The notes under the pieces were generated by a model. That model ran no database searches and had not been told where the DNA came from. It saw only the letters and a list, made by a program, of their open reading frames with translations. Source: a candidate division FCPU426 bacterium (GTDB lineage: Bacteria > Oederibacteriota > Muellerivitia > Muellerivitales > DAHXKG01). From it: DNA of 64,000 nt. The DNA is taken from assembly GCA_027366525.1 (NCBI GenBank), contig DAHXKG010000007.1:56006-120005 (forward strand), given 5' to 3'. A program made the position numbers and the translations under genes. This document shows, piece by piece, positions 46,382 through 56,422 of this stretch. Numbering within the stretch: the stretch's first letter is position 1; the number at the start of each line of letters is the position of its first letter.

Positions 46382-47269
46382 TTACATTTTCATTCCTGGC
46401 ATATTCGGCATGGCTGAATGGGAAGCGGTATCTTTTTGATGATGAACCGGACTCTGTTTCATGGATGCGGACATTCCGGGCATCGACTGCATGTCTTTCA
46501 TGAGTGCATTTAAGTTTGCATCGGCATCCACTAAAAAATCGGCATCATCAACAACCCGTTCACCGGCCTTAACTTTCCCTATCACCTGCCAATAATGATC
46601 CCCTTGTCGACCAATGGTGACTTGAATTGGCTTGAGCTCCCCGTGAGCTTGTTGAATAAAAACATACTGATCTCTGCCGGTGCCCATGACCGCATTCGAA
46701 GGCACGGATAGATACGTGTGACGCGTTTGAGCCTCAATTTCGACATTACAAAAAATTTGATATTTCAACACATGGTTTAATTTTATCAATACTCGTACCA
46801 TCCGGGTTTCTGTCCCATTGTAGGGATAAATTTGGATCACCCTACCCGCTATTTTCTGTGAAGCCCCACTCAAATTCCAAATCCAAGCTCGTTCGCCTTT
46901 TCGAATTAATGGAATATCTAATGCATAGACATCCGCAATAACTTCCGGAAAAGACCTAGACGAATCGTATGAACGATGATTCAAACTAGCAGCGATACTT
47001 TCAGTAAAATTATGCCGCAAAACAATTTGCCCCATGGTTTCAATCCGGCGATTGATGATTCGGAATTGGACGCGTCCAAATCGCATGTCAATGAATTGCT
47101 GCTGATTTGGGGTTAAAAAAATTGAATGCTTCCCATTATTCGAAGAAGCAGAACTCATGTGCTTTTGAACCGGCGCAGCCCCGAGTACTCCAGCGCCCCC
47201 CCCGCCTAGGATGACCAAAAACAAAATCCACTGAATCTGCTTTTGTTGGATAAATCGTTTGAGCTTCAT
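46382..47269 (-). CDS. cusB: Short periplasmic adaptor (CusB-like membrane fusion protein)
   Basis: An N-terminal signal or anchor helix is followed by a beta-barrel-type region (FPEVIADVYALDIPLIRKGE, RVIQIYPYNGTETRMVRVLI) and a membrane-proximal region (DQYVFIQQAHGELKPIQVTI). CusB-type proteins are about 380-410 aa; this one is 295 aa and I see no lipoyl/coiled-coil hairpin between GQIVLRHNFTESI and the barrel. The C-terminus is Met/His-rich (MQSMPGMSASMKQSPVHH and SAMPNMPGMKM), suitable for metal binding. It lies between cusA and cusC. Confidence 0.82.
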   Translation of the reverse strand: MKLKRFIQQKQIQWILFLVILGGGGAGVLGAAPVQKHMSSASSNNGKHSIFLTPNQQQFIDMRFGRVQFRIINRRIETMGQIVLRHNFTESIAASLNHRSYDSSRSFPEVIADVYALDIPLIRKGERAWIWNLSGASQKIAGRVIQIYPYNGTETRMVRVLIKLNHVLKYQIFCNVEIEAQTRHTYLSVPSNAVMGTGRDQYVFIQQAHGELKPIQVTIGRQGDHYWQVIGKVKAGERVVDDADFLVDADANLNALMKDMQSMPGMSASMKQSPVHHQKDTASHSAMPNMPGMKM

Positions 47270-47315
47270 GTCCTTTCTCCTCTTGAAAAAATATTTTCAA
47301 AAACGAACAACTGAT

Positions 47316-48581
47316 TTAACTATTGCCGGTATCGTATTCCACTTGGGCCCATAATTTTTCCAGTCGGACTTTGGCTTGGTAATACAACGTTAACATTTTC
47401 AGATAGGTCCTAAAATTTTGAATCAACTTTTTAAGGGGCAACTGATCATTTTGATATGCAATCCACGAGGCTTGCCATGCTTCATGGACTTGAGTTCTGA
47501 AATGCCCCGATTCATAAAATTTAAAAAGTCGGTTCGCTGACTGGAATCGTTCCCAATCCATTGCCAGCTGCGTCATAAGCGTGTTCTTGGTTTTTTGCAA
47601 TTGAGCTTGAGCCATGCGCCATTGAGCCTCGATGGCTCGAGATTGCCAATCCTGATGCAGTAAGAAAAAAATAGGCAAGCTCATGCCCACACGCACACCA
47701 AAATTTTGAAATCCCGTATTGGAGATATTTCGAACGCCATAAACTCGAACTGAAAAATTCGGGAAGTGTTTCAGCCACTCCACCGTTTTTTTAGAATTTT
47801 CTTCTCGGATTTGGTCTTTTGCTATTTGCAATAAGGGAGACTGTTTTAAAGCAGCTTGAATTTCTTGACTGAAGGATCGATCCAACCTCTTCATCGGAAT
47901 TTTATAATTTAAACGATAGCTCGTGGAATAGGGTAAATTCAGCTGCGCGCTCAATTGAATTTGAGTACTTTTGAATTTTTCTTGTATATGAAAATAGCGA
48001 TTGGCCATTTGCACGAGCTCTAATTGGGCTTGAATATTCTTAAAATTAACCGCTTGCCCTTTCAAAACGGTTGATTGCAGCTGGAGATTCAAACTATTCA
48101 AAATAGGCCGCACTTTGATCCAAATACGCCAGAGCCGTTGTATCAAATAAAAATTCCAAAAAGCTATGCGCGTTCTTAAAATCACTTGATCCCGAGTTAA
48201 TTGCAGGATTTCGCGCATTTGTTTTTCTCGAATATCTAAAACATGTTGCTGGGCAAAACTTTCCCCTGGGAAATGAAAATGCTCACTCACCATCCACATC
48301 TGATTTGAGCCGCTATTCCAGTTCAGAGGACTATTCAATTCATTTTGCTGATCAACCATCAGCGTTGGATCCTGCGGTGAAATCGCTTGCGGTATTTGAT
48401 CTTCGATGATCCTAAATTGCTGCCGGGCGGCCTGAACACTGGGATTATATTGCATGGCTTGTTGTTCAGCCCACTGAAGTTTTAAAATAATCGTGTGTTG
48501 AGGAATCGATCGCGCGAATACCATAGAACTTATCCCCATGAGTTCCAGAGTAAAAATGAATATTTTATTGTAAAACCTCAT
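47316..48581 (-). CDS. cusC: Outer-membrane efflux channel, CusC/TolC-like
   Basis: TolC-family outer-membrane protein (421 aa). It has two repeats of long helices with weak internal similarity, a signal peptide (FIFTLELMGISSMVF) and no lipobox, unlike E. coli CusC. Typical segments are LKLQWAEQQAMQYNPSVQAA and AALKQSPLLQIAKDQIREEN. It would form the exit duct of the CusCBA pump. AGGA precedes the ATG. It is the first structural gene of the pump run and follows a small Cys/His-rich gene. Confidence 0.85.
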   Translation of the reverse strand: MRFYNKIFIFTLELMGISSMVFARSIPQHTIILKLQWAEQQAMQYNPSVQAARQQFRIIEDQIPQAISPQDPTLMVDQQNELNSPLNWNSGSNQMWMVSEHFHFPGESFAQQHVLDIREKQMREILQLTRDQVILRTRIAFWNFYLIQRLWRIWIKVRPILNSLNLQLQSTVLKGQAVNFKNIQAQLELVQMANRYFHIQEKFKSTQIQLSAQLNLPYSTSYRLNYKIPMKRLDRSFSQEIQAALKQSPLLQIAKDQIREENSKKTVEWLKHFPNFSVRVYGVRNISNTGFQNFGVRVGMSLPIFFLLHQDWQSRAIEAQWRMAQAQLQKTKNTLMTQLAMDWERFQSANRLFKFYESGHFRTQVHEAWQASWIAYQNDQLPLKKLIQNFRTYLKMLTLYYQAKVRLEKLWAQVEYDTGNS

Positions 48582-48629
48582 TATTTGTCCTTTCCTAAAA
48601 ATATTTCCAAGTCCATTTTTGAAACTGTA

Positions 48630-48647
48630 TCATGGATAGATCCATGA
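48630..48647. repeat. Short palindrome upstream of cusC
   Basis: TCATGGAT AG ATCCATGA is a perfect 8-bp inverted repeat with a 2-base centre, in the 104-bp gap between the 126-aa gene and cusC. It could be an operator or a small hairpin; nothing else supports either. Confidence 0.35.
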
Positions 48648-48685
48648 CTGAGTATTCAAAAGTCACTGATATTTTTAATAAAGGA

Positions 48686-49066
48686 TCAAATTTGAAGTTG
48701 AGTAATTTTGAGTACTGGCGGTGAAGTTTCAGAAAAAGAGTCTAAAAAGGCATTCATAACTGAATGAGGATTGGGCTGCTGTTCTCCCCGTATATAAACC
48801 AGGTGAGTCTCAACCCGATGACTTTGAAAAGGATGCTCCGCGATGTTCAACATAATTTGATTCATTGGAATATGAATTTTCTTAGGTTGATTTGAATGGC
48901 AACACGAAGGCATGGGGGAGGTCATCGCACCATTTTCCCCCCCTGGACAACAGGACATTCGTTGACGCATAGCTCGGCAGTGACATGGCCAAAGTAGGAT
49001 CACGACACTCCAAGCTAGCCCTGTTTGGAATATTTTTTTCCCAATCGTTCTTGTAGACGGTTTCAT
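48686..49066 (-). CDS. Small Cys/His/Met-rich secreted protein of the cus locus
   Basis: 126 aa, no family recognised. A signal-like helix (FQTGLAWSVVILLWPCHCRA) is followed by a metal-ligand-rich stretch: MRQRMSCCPGGENGAMTSPM then PSCCHSNQPKKIHIPM. The two CC pairs with His and Met suggest copper or silver binding in the periplasm. The rest is a plain soluble domain. It is the first gene in the same-strand run with cusC, cusB and cusA, 104 bp before cusC. Confidence 0.65.
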   Translation of the reverse strand: MKPSTRTIGKKIFQTGLAWSVVILLWPCHCRAMRQRMSCCPGGENGAMTSPMPSCCHSNQPKKIHIPMNQIMLNIAEHPFQSHRVETHLVYIRGEQQPNPHSVMNAFLDSFSETSPPVLKITQLQI

Positions 49067-49277
49067 TCATCCATCTTTTCTTAATTATTAGTCTAATCGT
49101 TGCGACTTATCTTTACTATAAAATACGATAAAATCATGCATAAAGTTGTTTGAATTCATTATTTTCATACCCCTTTTTTAATTTAACCTTCCCGCAATAT
49201 GACAGAAATATGGATTTTATCTTTATTTATACAATAAGCTCTGCAGGTCAACTCAAAATTTAAAGAAGGGAATTTTT

Positions 49278-50717
49278 ATGAAATCAAATTCGAATCATAT
49301 TCGAGATAAGTTTCTCGAGAAAGTAGATGAAGTAGGACTGGTCACACATCATATTAAAACGATGTTTACCGCCGGCATGGGATTTTTTACCGACGCGTAT
49401 GATCTTTTTATTATTGGTGTGGTGATTGCCTTATTAACACCGATTTGGCACTTAACCACGAGTCAAATTGCGTTTTTAGGAAGTTCATCGTTGATTGCTG
49501 CCGCCGTCGGATCTTATTTTTTTGGAAGGATTTCCGATATTCTAGGCAGAAAATCAATCTATGGTATTGAAGTTTTAATTTTAGCTGCAGGCGCAATCGG
49601 ATCCGCCTTCTCAAGTAACGTAACCCAGCTCATTATCTGGCGCATTATTCTAGGATTGGGGATTGGTGGAGACTATCCTATTAGTGCCATTATTATGAGT
49701 GAGTACGCCAATCGAAAAGATCGAGGAAAGCTGGTCGCATTTGTTTTTTCAATGCAAGGATTAGGCATGATTGTGGGACCACTCATCGCTATTTTAGTGC
49801 TCGTCTTGGGAGTTCCTCATGAAATTGCTTGGAGAATTTTGCTAGCCATTGGAGCTCTTCCCGCTCTTAGTATTTTTTATCTTCGACGTCAAATTAAAGA
49901 AACGCCTCATTTCAATCTTTCAGTTAAAGGCGATATTCAAAAAACCTCCGAGTCTATCAAAGATTTAGTAGGCGAACCTGTCAATGCTCCTCATCAAGGG
50001 AACACCAAAATTAAAACGAATTGGAAAGACATTTTCGCTTATCCAAATAATTTACGTCTTTTAGGCGCTGCTGGGGCATGGTTTCTATTGGACTGGGCTT
50101 TTTATGGAAACTCCATTAGCTGGCCTCTGGTAATGAAATCTTTCTTGCCACACGCAACGTTTATTCAATCGCTTGCTGCTTCTTCCGCTATTTTCATCAT
50201 TTTTGCCGCACCTTTTTACTGGATAGCTGCTTTAAATATGGATCGACTGGGAAGAAAATTTATCCAAATCTTTGGATTTTTAGGTATGGCGCTTTGTTAT
50301 CTGGTCATAGCGGTAACTAACTTTTTAGGTCTCGCCTTGCCTGCATTGATGTTCTTGTTTGTGTTTGGATTAAGTTATGTCTTTGTTGAATTTGGACCTA
50401 ACACCACCACATTTGTGTATCCCTCGGAAATCTTTCCAACTCCCATTCGAGGATTAGGCGATGGCATTGCTGCTGGTACTGGAAAAATAGGAGCCTTTCT
50501 AGGAACCTTTATTTTCCCGTTCCTCATAGCCTCCATCAAAATTCAGGGAACTTTTCTTGTTTTAGCCATTATTTCCGTATTGGGCGCTATCTTAACCGCT
50601 ATTGCGCTTCCGGAAACCAAAGAGGAATCCCTGCACATTATTAGCCAAGAACATCGATACCTTGAGGATTCTTCTACTAATGAGTCATCCCAAAAGGCCA
50701 ATGATTTATCCTATTAA
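49278..50717 (+). CDS. MFS phosphate:proton symporter-like transporter (PHS family)
   Basis: Twelve-helix MFS protein (479 aa). Motifs are GMGFFTDAYDLFIIGVV, FFGRISDILGRKSIYGIEVL for the loop 2-3 motif, ILGLGIGGDYPISAIIMSEY, which matches the PHS signature, and PSEIFPTPIRGLGDGIAAGT. Family members carry phosphate, but other organic anions are possible. AAGGG lies 7 bases before the ATG. A tandem hairpin terminator follows. The gene stands alone, divergent from the cus run. Confidence 0.87.
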   Translation: MKSNSNHIRDKFLEKVDEVGLVTHHIKTMFTAGMGFFTDAYDLFIIGVVIALLTPIWHLTTSQIAFLGSSSLIAAAVGSYFFGRISDILGRKSIYGIEVLILAAGAIGSAFSSNVTQLIIWRIILGLGIGGDYPISAIIMSEYANRKDRGKLVAFVFSMQGLGMIVGPLIAILVLVLGVPHEIAWRILLAIGALPALSIFYLRRQIKETPHFNLSVKGDIQKTSESIKDLVGEPVNAPHQGNTKIKTNWKDIFAYPNNLRLLGAAGAWFLLDWAFYGNSISWPLVMKSFLPHATFIQSLAASSAIFIIFAAPFYWIAALNMDRLGRKFIQIFGFLGMALCYLVIAVTNFLGLALPALMFLFVFGLSYVFVEFGPNTTTFVYPSEIFPTPIRGLGDGIAAGTGKIGAFLGTFIFPFLIASIKIQGTFLVLAIISVLGAILTAIALPETKEESLHIISQEHRYLEDSSTNESSQKANDLSY

Positions 50718-50742
50718 TTCATTCTAGAGTCCAAATAACTTT

Positions 50743-50776
50743 GAAGAGTTTTTGCTTTCACAAGCAAAAACTCTTC
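50743..50776 (+). terminator. Long hairpin after the MFS gene
   Basis: A perfect 15-bp inverted repeat (GAAGAGTTTTTGCTT / AAGCAAAAACTCTTC) with a 4-base loop lies 26 bp after the MFS stop. It has no T run of its own. It is the first of two adjacent hairpins. Confidence 0.7.
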
Positions 50777-50782
50777 ATGCTG

Positions 50783-50810
50783 AGACCTGAATATTCAGGT
50801 CTTTTTTTTT
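50783..50810 (+). terminator. Rho-independent terminator of the MFS gene
   Basis: AGACCTGA / TCAGGTCT form an 8-bp stem with loop ATAT, followed by a run of nine T. It is the second hairpin of the pair and has the full intrinsic-terminator form. Confidence 0.9.
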
Positions 50811-50827
50811 ATCTCTACTCTCCTCAA

Positions 50828-51154
50828 TTAAAATCGTTTGGATTGAACTCGTTTTATTGACTGCCCGCATTTTTGACATTTCCATTGCGTGACAATCATG
50901 TTTTGATGCGCAATATATTGCGATGAAGTTTCTTCTAACAACGCAGATCCACACCACGAACAGCTGATTTTTTGCCATCGAGGTTGAAGCATGGCGATGC
51001 GTATCCCAACACCGGAAACAACAATCCATATTAATAAAATTGCATAATGAGACGATTCTAGTCCAAAATGCATTTCAATTAGGCATTCGCCCATTAAAAT
51101 TGCCAAAAACCAAAGCAAAAAAAATTTTTTTAAATTAATTTTTGAATGATTCAT
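50828..51154 (-). CDS. Small membrane protein with C-terminal zinc ribbon
   Basis: 108 aa, no family recognised. Two hydrophobic helices (FFLLWFLAILMGECLIEM and YAILLIWIVVSGVGIRIA) are followed by a cytoplasmic zinc-ribbon-type domain with paired cysteines: KISCSWCGSAL and WKCQKCGQSIKR. Such domains bind zinc and often nucleic acid or protein. No good ribosome site was seen. It converges with the MFS gene. Confidence 0.65.
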   Translation of the reverse strand: MNHSKINLKKFFLLWFLAILMGECLIEMHFGLESSHYAILLIWIVVSGVGIRIAMLQPRWQKISCSWCGSALLEETSSQYIAHQNMIVTQWKCQKCGQSIKRVQSKRF

Positions 51155-51740
51155 AAAAATCTTCTAAAGTTCAGACTGATGTTTGTCATTCCATGATATC
51201 CTTAAAACGCAGTTATCGTCACCGAATCATTAACGCCATTGAGACTTTATATAATATCCGATTCAAAATAAATGTCCAAGAAACCACAAGCTGATTCGTC
51301 CAAAATCACTTAAAATAGAAAATGATCTTTTTAATCCAATTTTACAGCCTTATCCCCAAACATCATCATAAATTCAAGCCATGGGACTGCGAATCGTTTT
51401 CTGTTTAGATTTTGCAACCATTTCTGATAAATAAAACCAAGAACTATCCGCTACACCATGAAACAAAGGCCAATTGTGGGGATCATTTATTTTTTTTCGA
51501 TGTTATGTTGCATTCTAAGAGATTCACAAATGATAAAATGGTTGAAATTACCGCAGAAAAATCATTCTTACTTATACAATGCTGTTTTAGATCCGCTTCG
51601 AAAGTCGCCCCAAGATCCACTCCTACCGTGCTCCATCTTGAACATGGGTGGTGCCATCAATTCATAATTCCAACCCCGCATTTTTTTCATGCCGGATTTG
51701 ACCACGTCGTCTGGACTCTTAAAAATCCATTTAAAGCTTT
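51155..51740. other. Intergenic region without a supported gene
   Basis: Lies between the zinc-ribbon gene and kdpC. Plus-strand open frames occur (for example 51412-51774) but lack family motifs, have no ribosome site and have unlikely composition. No RNA gene or repeat was recognised. Confidence 0.5.
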
Positions 51741-52346
51741 TTATTTTTTAAAATTTTTAGTATTCGATAATTGATTGAGCGCTAAGTTCAACTCCAGAAC
51801 ATTGACACGTGGCTCTCCAAAAATTCCCAACCAACGTCCTTGCGTATATTTTTGAATGAGCTGTTGAACTGCTGAAATAGACAAATGGCGAACATGAGCA
51901 ATACGAGCCGCTTGATATTGCGCAGCGGCTGGACTGATATCGGGATCTAGCCCAGAAGCTGAAGACGTTACCAAATCCATGGGAATGGGACCTTTTTGAT
52001 TCGGATTGGCTTTCTTGAGCACTTCCACTCGCAATTGGACATGCCGAATAAGATCCGGATTAATAGGACCTAAATTGGATCCACTCGAATTACTGGCATT
52101 ATAAGGAAAAGGCGTTGTGGCACTGGGTCGGCTCCAAAAATAATCCGGTTGAGTAAAAGACTGCCCGATCAACGCCGAGCCTATTTTTTTTCCATGCAGC
52201 CGGATGATGCTTCCATTCGCTTGATAAGGGAAAATCAGTTGTCCAACTAAAGTCATTATTCCTGGATAAATTAATCCAAAAACAATAATGGATATAACCG
52301 CTAAGATTATGGAAATTTTCAGTTGTATTCTAAACTGCTTCATCAT
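51741..52346 (-). CDS. kdpC: Potassium-transporting ATPase subunit KdpC
   Basis: Single-span subunit of the KdpFABC pump. It has an N-terminal helix (ISIILAVISIIVFGLIYPGI), then the family motif GQSFTQPDYFWSRPSAT, the SNSSGSNLGPINPDLIRHV segment, and the C-terminal DPDISPAAAQYQAARIAHVR with the TQGRWLGIFGEPRVNVLELN end. I use ATG 52346, since GGAGG lies 9 bases upstream; the frame opens further up at a TTG. The product is 201 aa. It is the last gene of the kdp run, 49 bp after kdpB. Confidence 0.95.
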   Translation of the reverse strand: MMKQFRIQLKISIILAVISIIVFGLIYPGIMTLVGQLIFPYQANGSIIRLHGKKIGSALIGQSFTQPDYFWSRPSATTPFPYNASNSSGSNLGPINPDLIRHVQLRVEVLKKANPNQKGPIPMDLVTSSASGLDPDISPAAAQYQAARIAHVRHLSISAVQQLIQKYTQGRWLGIFGEPRVNVLELNLALNQLSNTKNFKK

Positions 52347-52395
52347 TCTTACTGCCTCCTTATCCTCCAACACCCCATTTGAGATTCAAGATGGG

Positions 52396-54465
52396 TTAAG
52401 CTAATCGCAGGGCTACTAAAATCATATCAATCAATTTAATGCCAATGAAAGGAACAATTAAACCGCCCACACCATAAATCAAGAAATTATTCCAAAGCAA
52501 CTTGGATGCTGAGGCTGGTCGGTATTGCACCCCTTTTAAAGCCAAGGGCACGAGAAAAACAATAATCAGCGCATTGAAAATTACAGCCGATAAAATAGCG
52601 GATTGGGGGGTTGCCAAATGCATAATGTTAAAGACACTTAATTCAGGATATACAGGTGCAAATGCGGCTGGAATAATCGCAAAATATTTAGAAATGTCAT
52701 TCGCAATCGAAAAAGTGGTTAAGGCGCCTCGCGTCATCAGTAATTGTTTTCCAATCTTAACCACTTCAATTAATTTGGTTGGATTCGAATCCAAATCCAC
52801 CATATTCCCTGCTTCTTTGGCCGCTTGTGTGCCCGTATTCATGGCTACCGCGACATCGGCCTGAGCTAACGCAGGGGCATCATTAGTTCCATCGCCAGCC
52901 ATGGCAACTAATCGCCCGCCTTTTTGTGATTCACGAATGAGTTGTAGTTTTGTTTCGGGAGTCGCCTGGGCCAAAAAATCATCCACGCCCGCTTCTGCTG
53001 CAATGGCAGCCGCAGTCAAAGGATTATCTCCCGTAATCATAACTGTTTTAATACCCATCCGACGCAATTCGGCAAATCGTTCCTGAATGCCACCCTTAAC
53101 AATATCTTTTAAATGAATAATGCCCAAGACGCGCAGACCATCGGCCACCACTAATGGGGTTCCTCCCATCCGGGCAACCGCTTCTACACCTTGCTGAACA
53201 TCTTTGGGAAAATTTCCTCCCTGTGATTGAATATAAGACTCAATCGCATCAGTAGCGCCTTTCCGAATTTTTCGACTGCCAATATCCACCCCACTCATCC
53301 GAGTCTGAGCAGTAAATGGCACAAACGTGGCTTCTAATTCATGAATTTCATGCCCTCGAAGGTCATATTTCTCCTTGGCTAATACAACAATACTTCGACC
53401 TTCCGGTGTTTCGTCCGATAACGAAGACAGTTGAGCCGCTTCTGCTAATTCTTGAATTTTTACTCCTTCCGCAGGAATAAATTCCGAGGCCTGTCGATTG
53501 CCTAATGTAATGGTTCCCGTTTTATCTAATAACAACATATCCACATCTCCAGCCGCTTCAACCGCTCGGCCAGACATGGCCACCACATTGGCTTGAATCA
53601 TACGATCCATTCCAGCAATTCCAATAGCTGATAAAAGTCCCCCAATCGTGGTTGGTGCTAAACACACAAAAAGAGCTACTAATACCGTTATTGCAATGGG
53701 ATGCCCGGCACCAGCCATCGTCACGCTATAAATGGAAAATGGAAGTAATGTTGCGCAAACAATCAAAAAGACAATCGTTAATGCTGCCAGCAAAATATTT
53801 AAAGCAATTTCATTCGGTGTTTTTTGCCGTTTAGCCCCTTCCACCATGGAAATCATGTGATCTAAAAATGATTCACCTGGATTGGATGAAATCCGCACAA
53901 TTAACCAATCGGAAATGACCCGTGTTCCTCCAGTTACCGCACTTCGATCTCCGCCAGATTCTCGTACCACCGGTGCAGATTCACCCGTAATTGCACTTTC
54001 ATCCACCATTGCGACACCCACCACTGCCTCGCCATCGGCCGGAATGAGTTCATCCGTTTCCACCAACACCCAATCCCCTTTTCTCAAATCGCCTGATAAA
54101 ATTTCTCGCATTTTGGCATTTTTTTCTGGACGTTCTAATTGATGTGCTTTGACTTCTTGGCGATTTTTACGAAGCGTATCGGCTTGGGCTTTCCCGCGAC
54201 CTTCGGCCATCGCTTCTGCAAAATTAGAAAAAATGACCGTAAACCATAGCCATAGAGCAATGGCAAAAATGAAGCCCGCTGAAGTTGGTCCATGACTCAA
54301 TAAAGCGTGCAAGCCCAGCCCCGTCGTTAAAAGACTTCCAATATAAACCGTAAACATCACTGGATTTCGAACCATATGGGCCGGCGTCAATTTTCGGAAT
54401 GACTCCACCATCGCTTTCCGAGCGATTTGTTGATCAAATAATTTCCTAGGTTTGCCTTGTTCCAT
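52396..54465 (-). CDS. kdpB: Potassium-transporting ATPase ATP-binding subunit KdpB
   Basis: P-type ATPase subunit that powers K+ uptake (689 aa, normal length). Motifs are [13 protein letters not shown], the transmembrane [20 protein letters not shown], phosphorylation site [14 protein letters not shown], the KGAT segment and [24 protein letters not shown] lies about 8 bases before the ATG. It sits between kdpA and kdpC, 40 bp after kdpA. Confidence 0.97.
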   Translation of the reverse strand: MEQGKPRKLFDQQIARKAMVESFRKLTPAHMVRNPVMFTVYIGSLLTTGLGLHALLSHGPTSAGFIFAIALWLWFTVIFSNFAEAMAEGRGKAQADTLRKNRQEVKAHQLERPEKNAKMREILSGDLRKGDWVLVETDELIPADGEAVVGVAMVDESAITGESAPVVRESGGDRSAVTGGTRVISDWLIVRISSNPGESFLDHMISMVEGAKRQKTPNEIALNILLAALTIVFLIVCATLLPFSIYSVTMAGAGHPIAITVLVALFVCLAPTTIGGLLSAIGIAGMDRMIQANVVAMSGRAVEAAGDVDMLLLDKTGTITLGNRQASEFIPAEGVKIQELAEAAQLSSLSDETPEGRSIVVLAKEKYDLRGHEIHELEATFVPFTAQTRMSGVDIGSRKIRKGATDAIESYIQSQGGNFPKDVQQGVEAVARMGGTPLVVADGLRVLGIIHLKDIVKGGIQERFAELRRMGIKTVMITGDNPLTAAAIAAEAGVDDFLAQATPETKLQLIRESQKGGRLVAMAGDGTNDAPALAQADVAVAMNTGTQAAKEAGNMVDLDSNPTKLIEVVKIGKQLLMTRGALTTFSIANDISKYFAIIPAAFAPVYPELSVFNIMHLATPQSAILSAVIFNALIIVFLVPLALKGVQYRPASASKLLWNNFLIYGVGGLIVPFIGIKLIDMILVALRLA

Positions 54466-54505
54466 ACTGATATTCCCTTTGTTTTTTAAAAAGATTCAAT
54501 CCGAA

Positions 54506-56275
54506 TTAATGCATCGTCATGGCTATCATTTTTAATTGTTCCACAATCGGACCCAAAGCCAATGCTGGAATAAAAGCCAATGCTCCTACAATAATAACAA
54601 TAGCAACTAATATGAAAACAAATAGCGGTGTATGCGTCGGCAACGTTCCCGTACTTTCTGGAATATTTTTTTTCTGAACCAAACTTCCAGCCATGGCTAG
54701 TACGGGAATCGCTATTCCAAACCGACCCATCCACATGGCTATCCCTCCCATGAGATTGTAAAGCGTGGTTCCAGAAAGTCCTGCAAACGCACTCCCATTG
54801 TTGTTGGTCATGGACGTAAAAGCGTAAAGAATTTCCGAAAACCCATGGGCGCCAGGATTAAGAACGCCTTGCCCCCCGCAGATCACGGATATTGCCGTAG
54901 TCATTAAAACTAAAAGAGGTGGAATTAAAATAACAATCGAGGTCATTTTCATTTCAAAAGCTTGAATTTTTTTTCCTAAATATTCCGGAGTTCGTCCAAC
55001 CATCAATCCAGCAATAAAAACAGTTAAAATGATGAACACGATCATGCCATAAAGTCCACTCCCAATTCCCCCAAACGATACTTCTCCTAACATCATGAGC
55101 CACATGGGAACTAGCCCTCCCATGGGGGTGAATGAATCCAGCATGGCATTGACGGATCCATTTGAAGATGCCGTCGTAAAGGATGCCCATAGGGATGAAT
55201 CGGTCACCCCAAATCGCACTTCTTTCCCAACCATATTGCCTTCTGGATTCTGTTTTGTACTTCCCGTCACAATCCGGTTCAACAATGGGTTTCCAACCTG
55301 CTCAAAATGAATACAACAATAAATCATTGGCACCAATAAAATAAACATAGCCGCAAAAACAGTCCATCCTTGCCGCATATCATTCACAAGAGAACCGAAT
55401 GTAAAACATAGTGCGACTGGAATAATCAGGATTGCTAATAATTCCAGGAGATCCGTCAGCGGAGTTGGATTCTCAAATGGATGTGCTGAATTCGTATTGA
55501 AATAACCGCCCCCATTAGTCCCCAGCATTTTAATAGCTTCTTGGGATGCCACCGGCCCCAGTGCAATCGACTGATGGATTATTGTCATGGGCTGTGTGGT
55601 ATTTCGGCCTTGCACCGTCACTGGTTGGTTATAGATCAGCGGACTTACTAGCTGTACCTTTTGAGATCCTCGAAATGTCTGAGGACATCCTTGCCAAATT
55701 AAAATACCAGAAAAAATGACTGATAAAGGAAGCAAAATATAAACGAGACTACGAATAACATCCACCCAAAAATTCCCCAAATGTTTGGATTCTTTTCGAA
55801 CAAATCCACGAATTAAAGCCATTAAGATTGCTATTCCAACTGCTGGTGAAATGAAATTTTGAACCGTTAAAGCCATCTGCGATAAATAACTTAACGTCGT
55901 TTCTCCACTATAGAATTGAAAGTTCGTATTGGTCACAAAACTTACCATTGTATTAAACGATACCGCTCGTGGTACTGCGAGTTGATGATCTGGATTCAAG
56001 GGCAAAAACGCTTGAAGCCGCATTTGAAGATAAAGGAGTATTCCTCCAATGAAGGAAAAAAGCACCATCGCTAAGGCATATGTTTTCCAATCCATTTCTT
56101 CCTGAGGATTGATTCCACCTAGTCGATAGAAAAAGCGTTCCAACCACCCTAGCCACTTTTCACCCCAAAACGAAGTGCCATTAAATACCTTGGCTATATA
56201 CAGTCCCAGTGGTATCGCTAACGCCACCAATACACCTAAACAAACGATGAGCTGAATCCACTGATTGGTCGTCAT
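54506..56275 (-). CDS. kdpA: Potassium-transporting ATPase potassium-binding subunit KdpA
   Basis: Channel-like subunit of KdpFABC with ten helices (589 aa). Selectivity-filter-like loops are FNTMVSFVTNTNFQFYSGE, LGTNGGGYFNTNSAHPFENP, FTTASSNGSVNAMLDSFTP and FTSMTNNNGSAFAGLSG. These repeat the MPM fold and carry the K+ filter glycines. AAGGA lies about 8 bases before the ATG. The gene is preceded by a 330-bp leader holding a c-di-AMP-type riboswitch, and kdpF lies on the far side of that leader. Confidence 0.97.
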   Translation of the reverse strand: MTTNQWIQLIVCLGVLVALAIPLGLYIAKVFNGTSFWGEKWLGWLERFFYRLGGINPQEEMDWKTYALAMVLFSFIGGILLYLQMRLQAFLPLNPDHQLAVPRAVSFNTMVSFVTNTNFQFYSGETTLSYLSQMALTVQNFISPAVGIAILMALIRGFVRKESKHLGNFWVDVIRSLVYILLPLSVIFSGILIWQGCPQTFRGSQKVQLVSPLIYNQPVTVQGRNTTQPMTIIHQSIALGPVASQEAIKMLGTNGGGYFNTNSAHPFENPTPLTDLLELLAILIIPVALCFTFGSLVNDMRQGWTVFAAMFILLVPMIYCCIHFEQVGNPLLNRIVTGSTKQNPEGNMVGKEVRFGVTDSSLWASFTTASSNGSVNAMLDSFTPMGGLVPMWLMMLGEVSFGGIGSGLYGMIVFIILTVFIAGLMVGRTPEYLGKKIQAFEMKMTSIVILIPPLLVLMTTAISVICGGQGVLNPGAHGFSEILYAFTSMTNNNGSAFAGLSGTTLYNLMGGIAMWMGRFGIAIPVLAMAGSLVQKKNIPESTGTLPTHTPLFVFILVAIVIIVGALAFIPALALGPIVEQLKMIAMTMH

Positions 56276-56422
56276 AAACTCACTTCCTTTTTTCCATGGC
56301 CCAATCCTTCTTAATTAAATGAATCATTAATTATTTCTTGGGTTGAGAAATATCTCAAATTTTAAAAGATTTAAAATTTATATGACTTTTTTGGGCCTAC
56401 TAAAATATGGAGGGCCCTCCGA

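Noticed and set aside
51412-51774. Plus-strand frame of 120 codons before kdpC
   Set aside because: No family character, no ribosome site, and it runs into the end of kdpC on the other strand.
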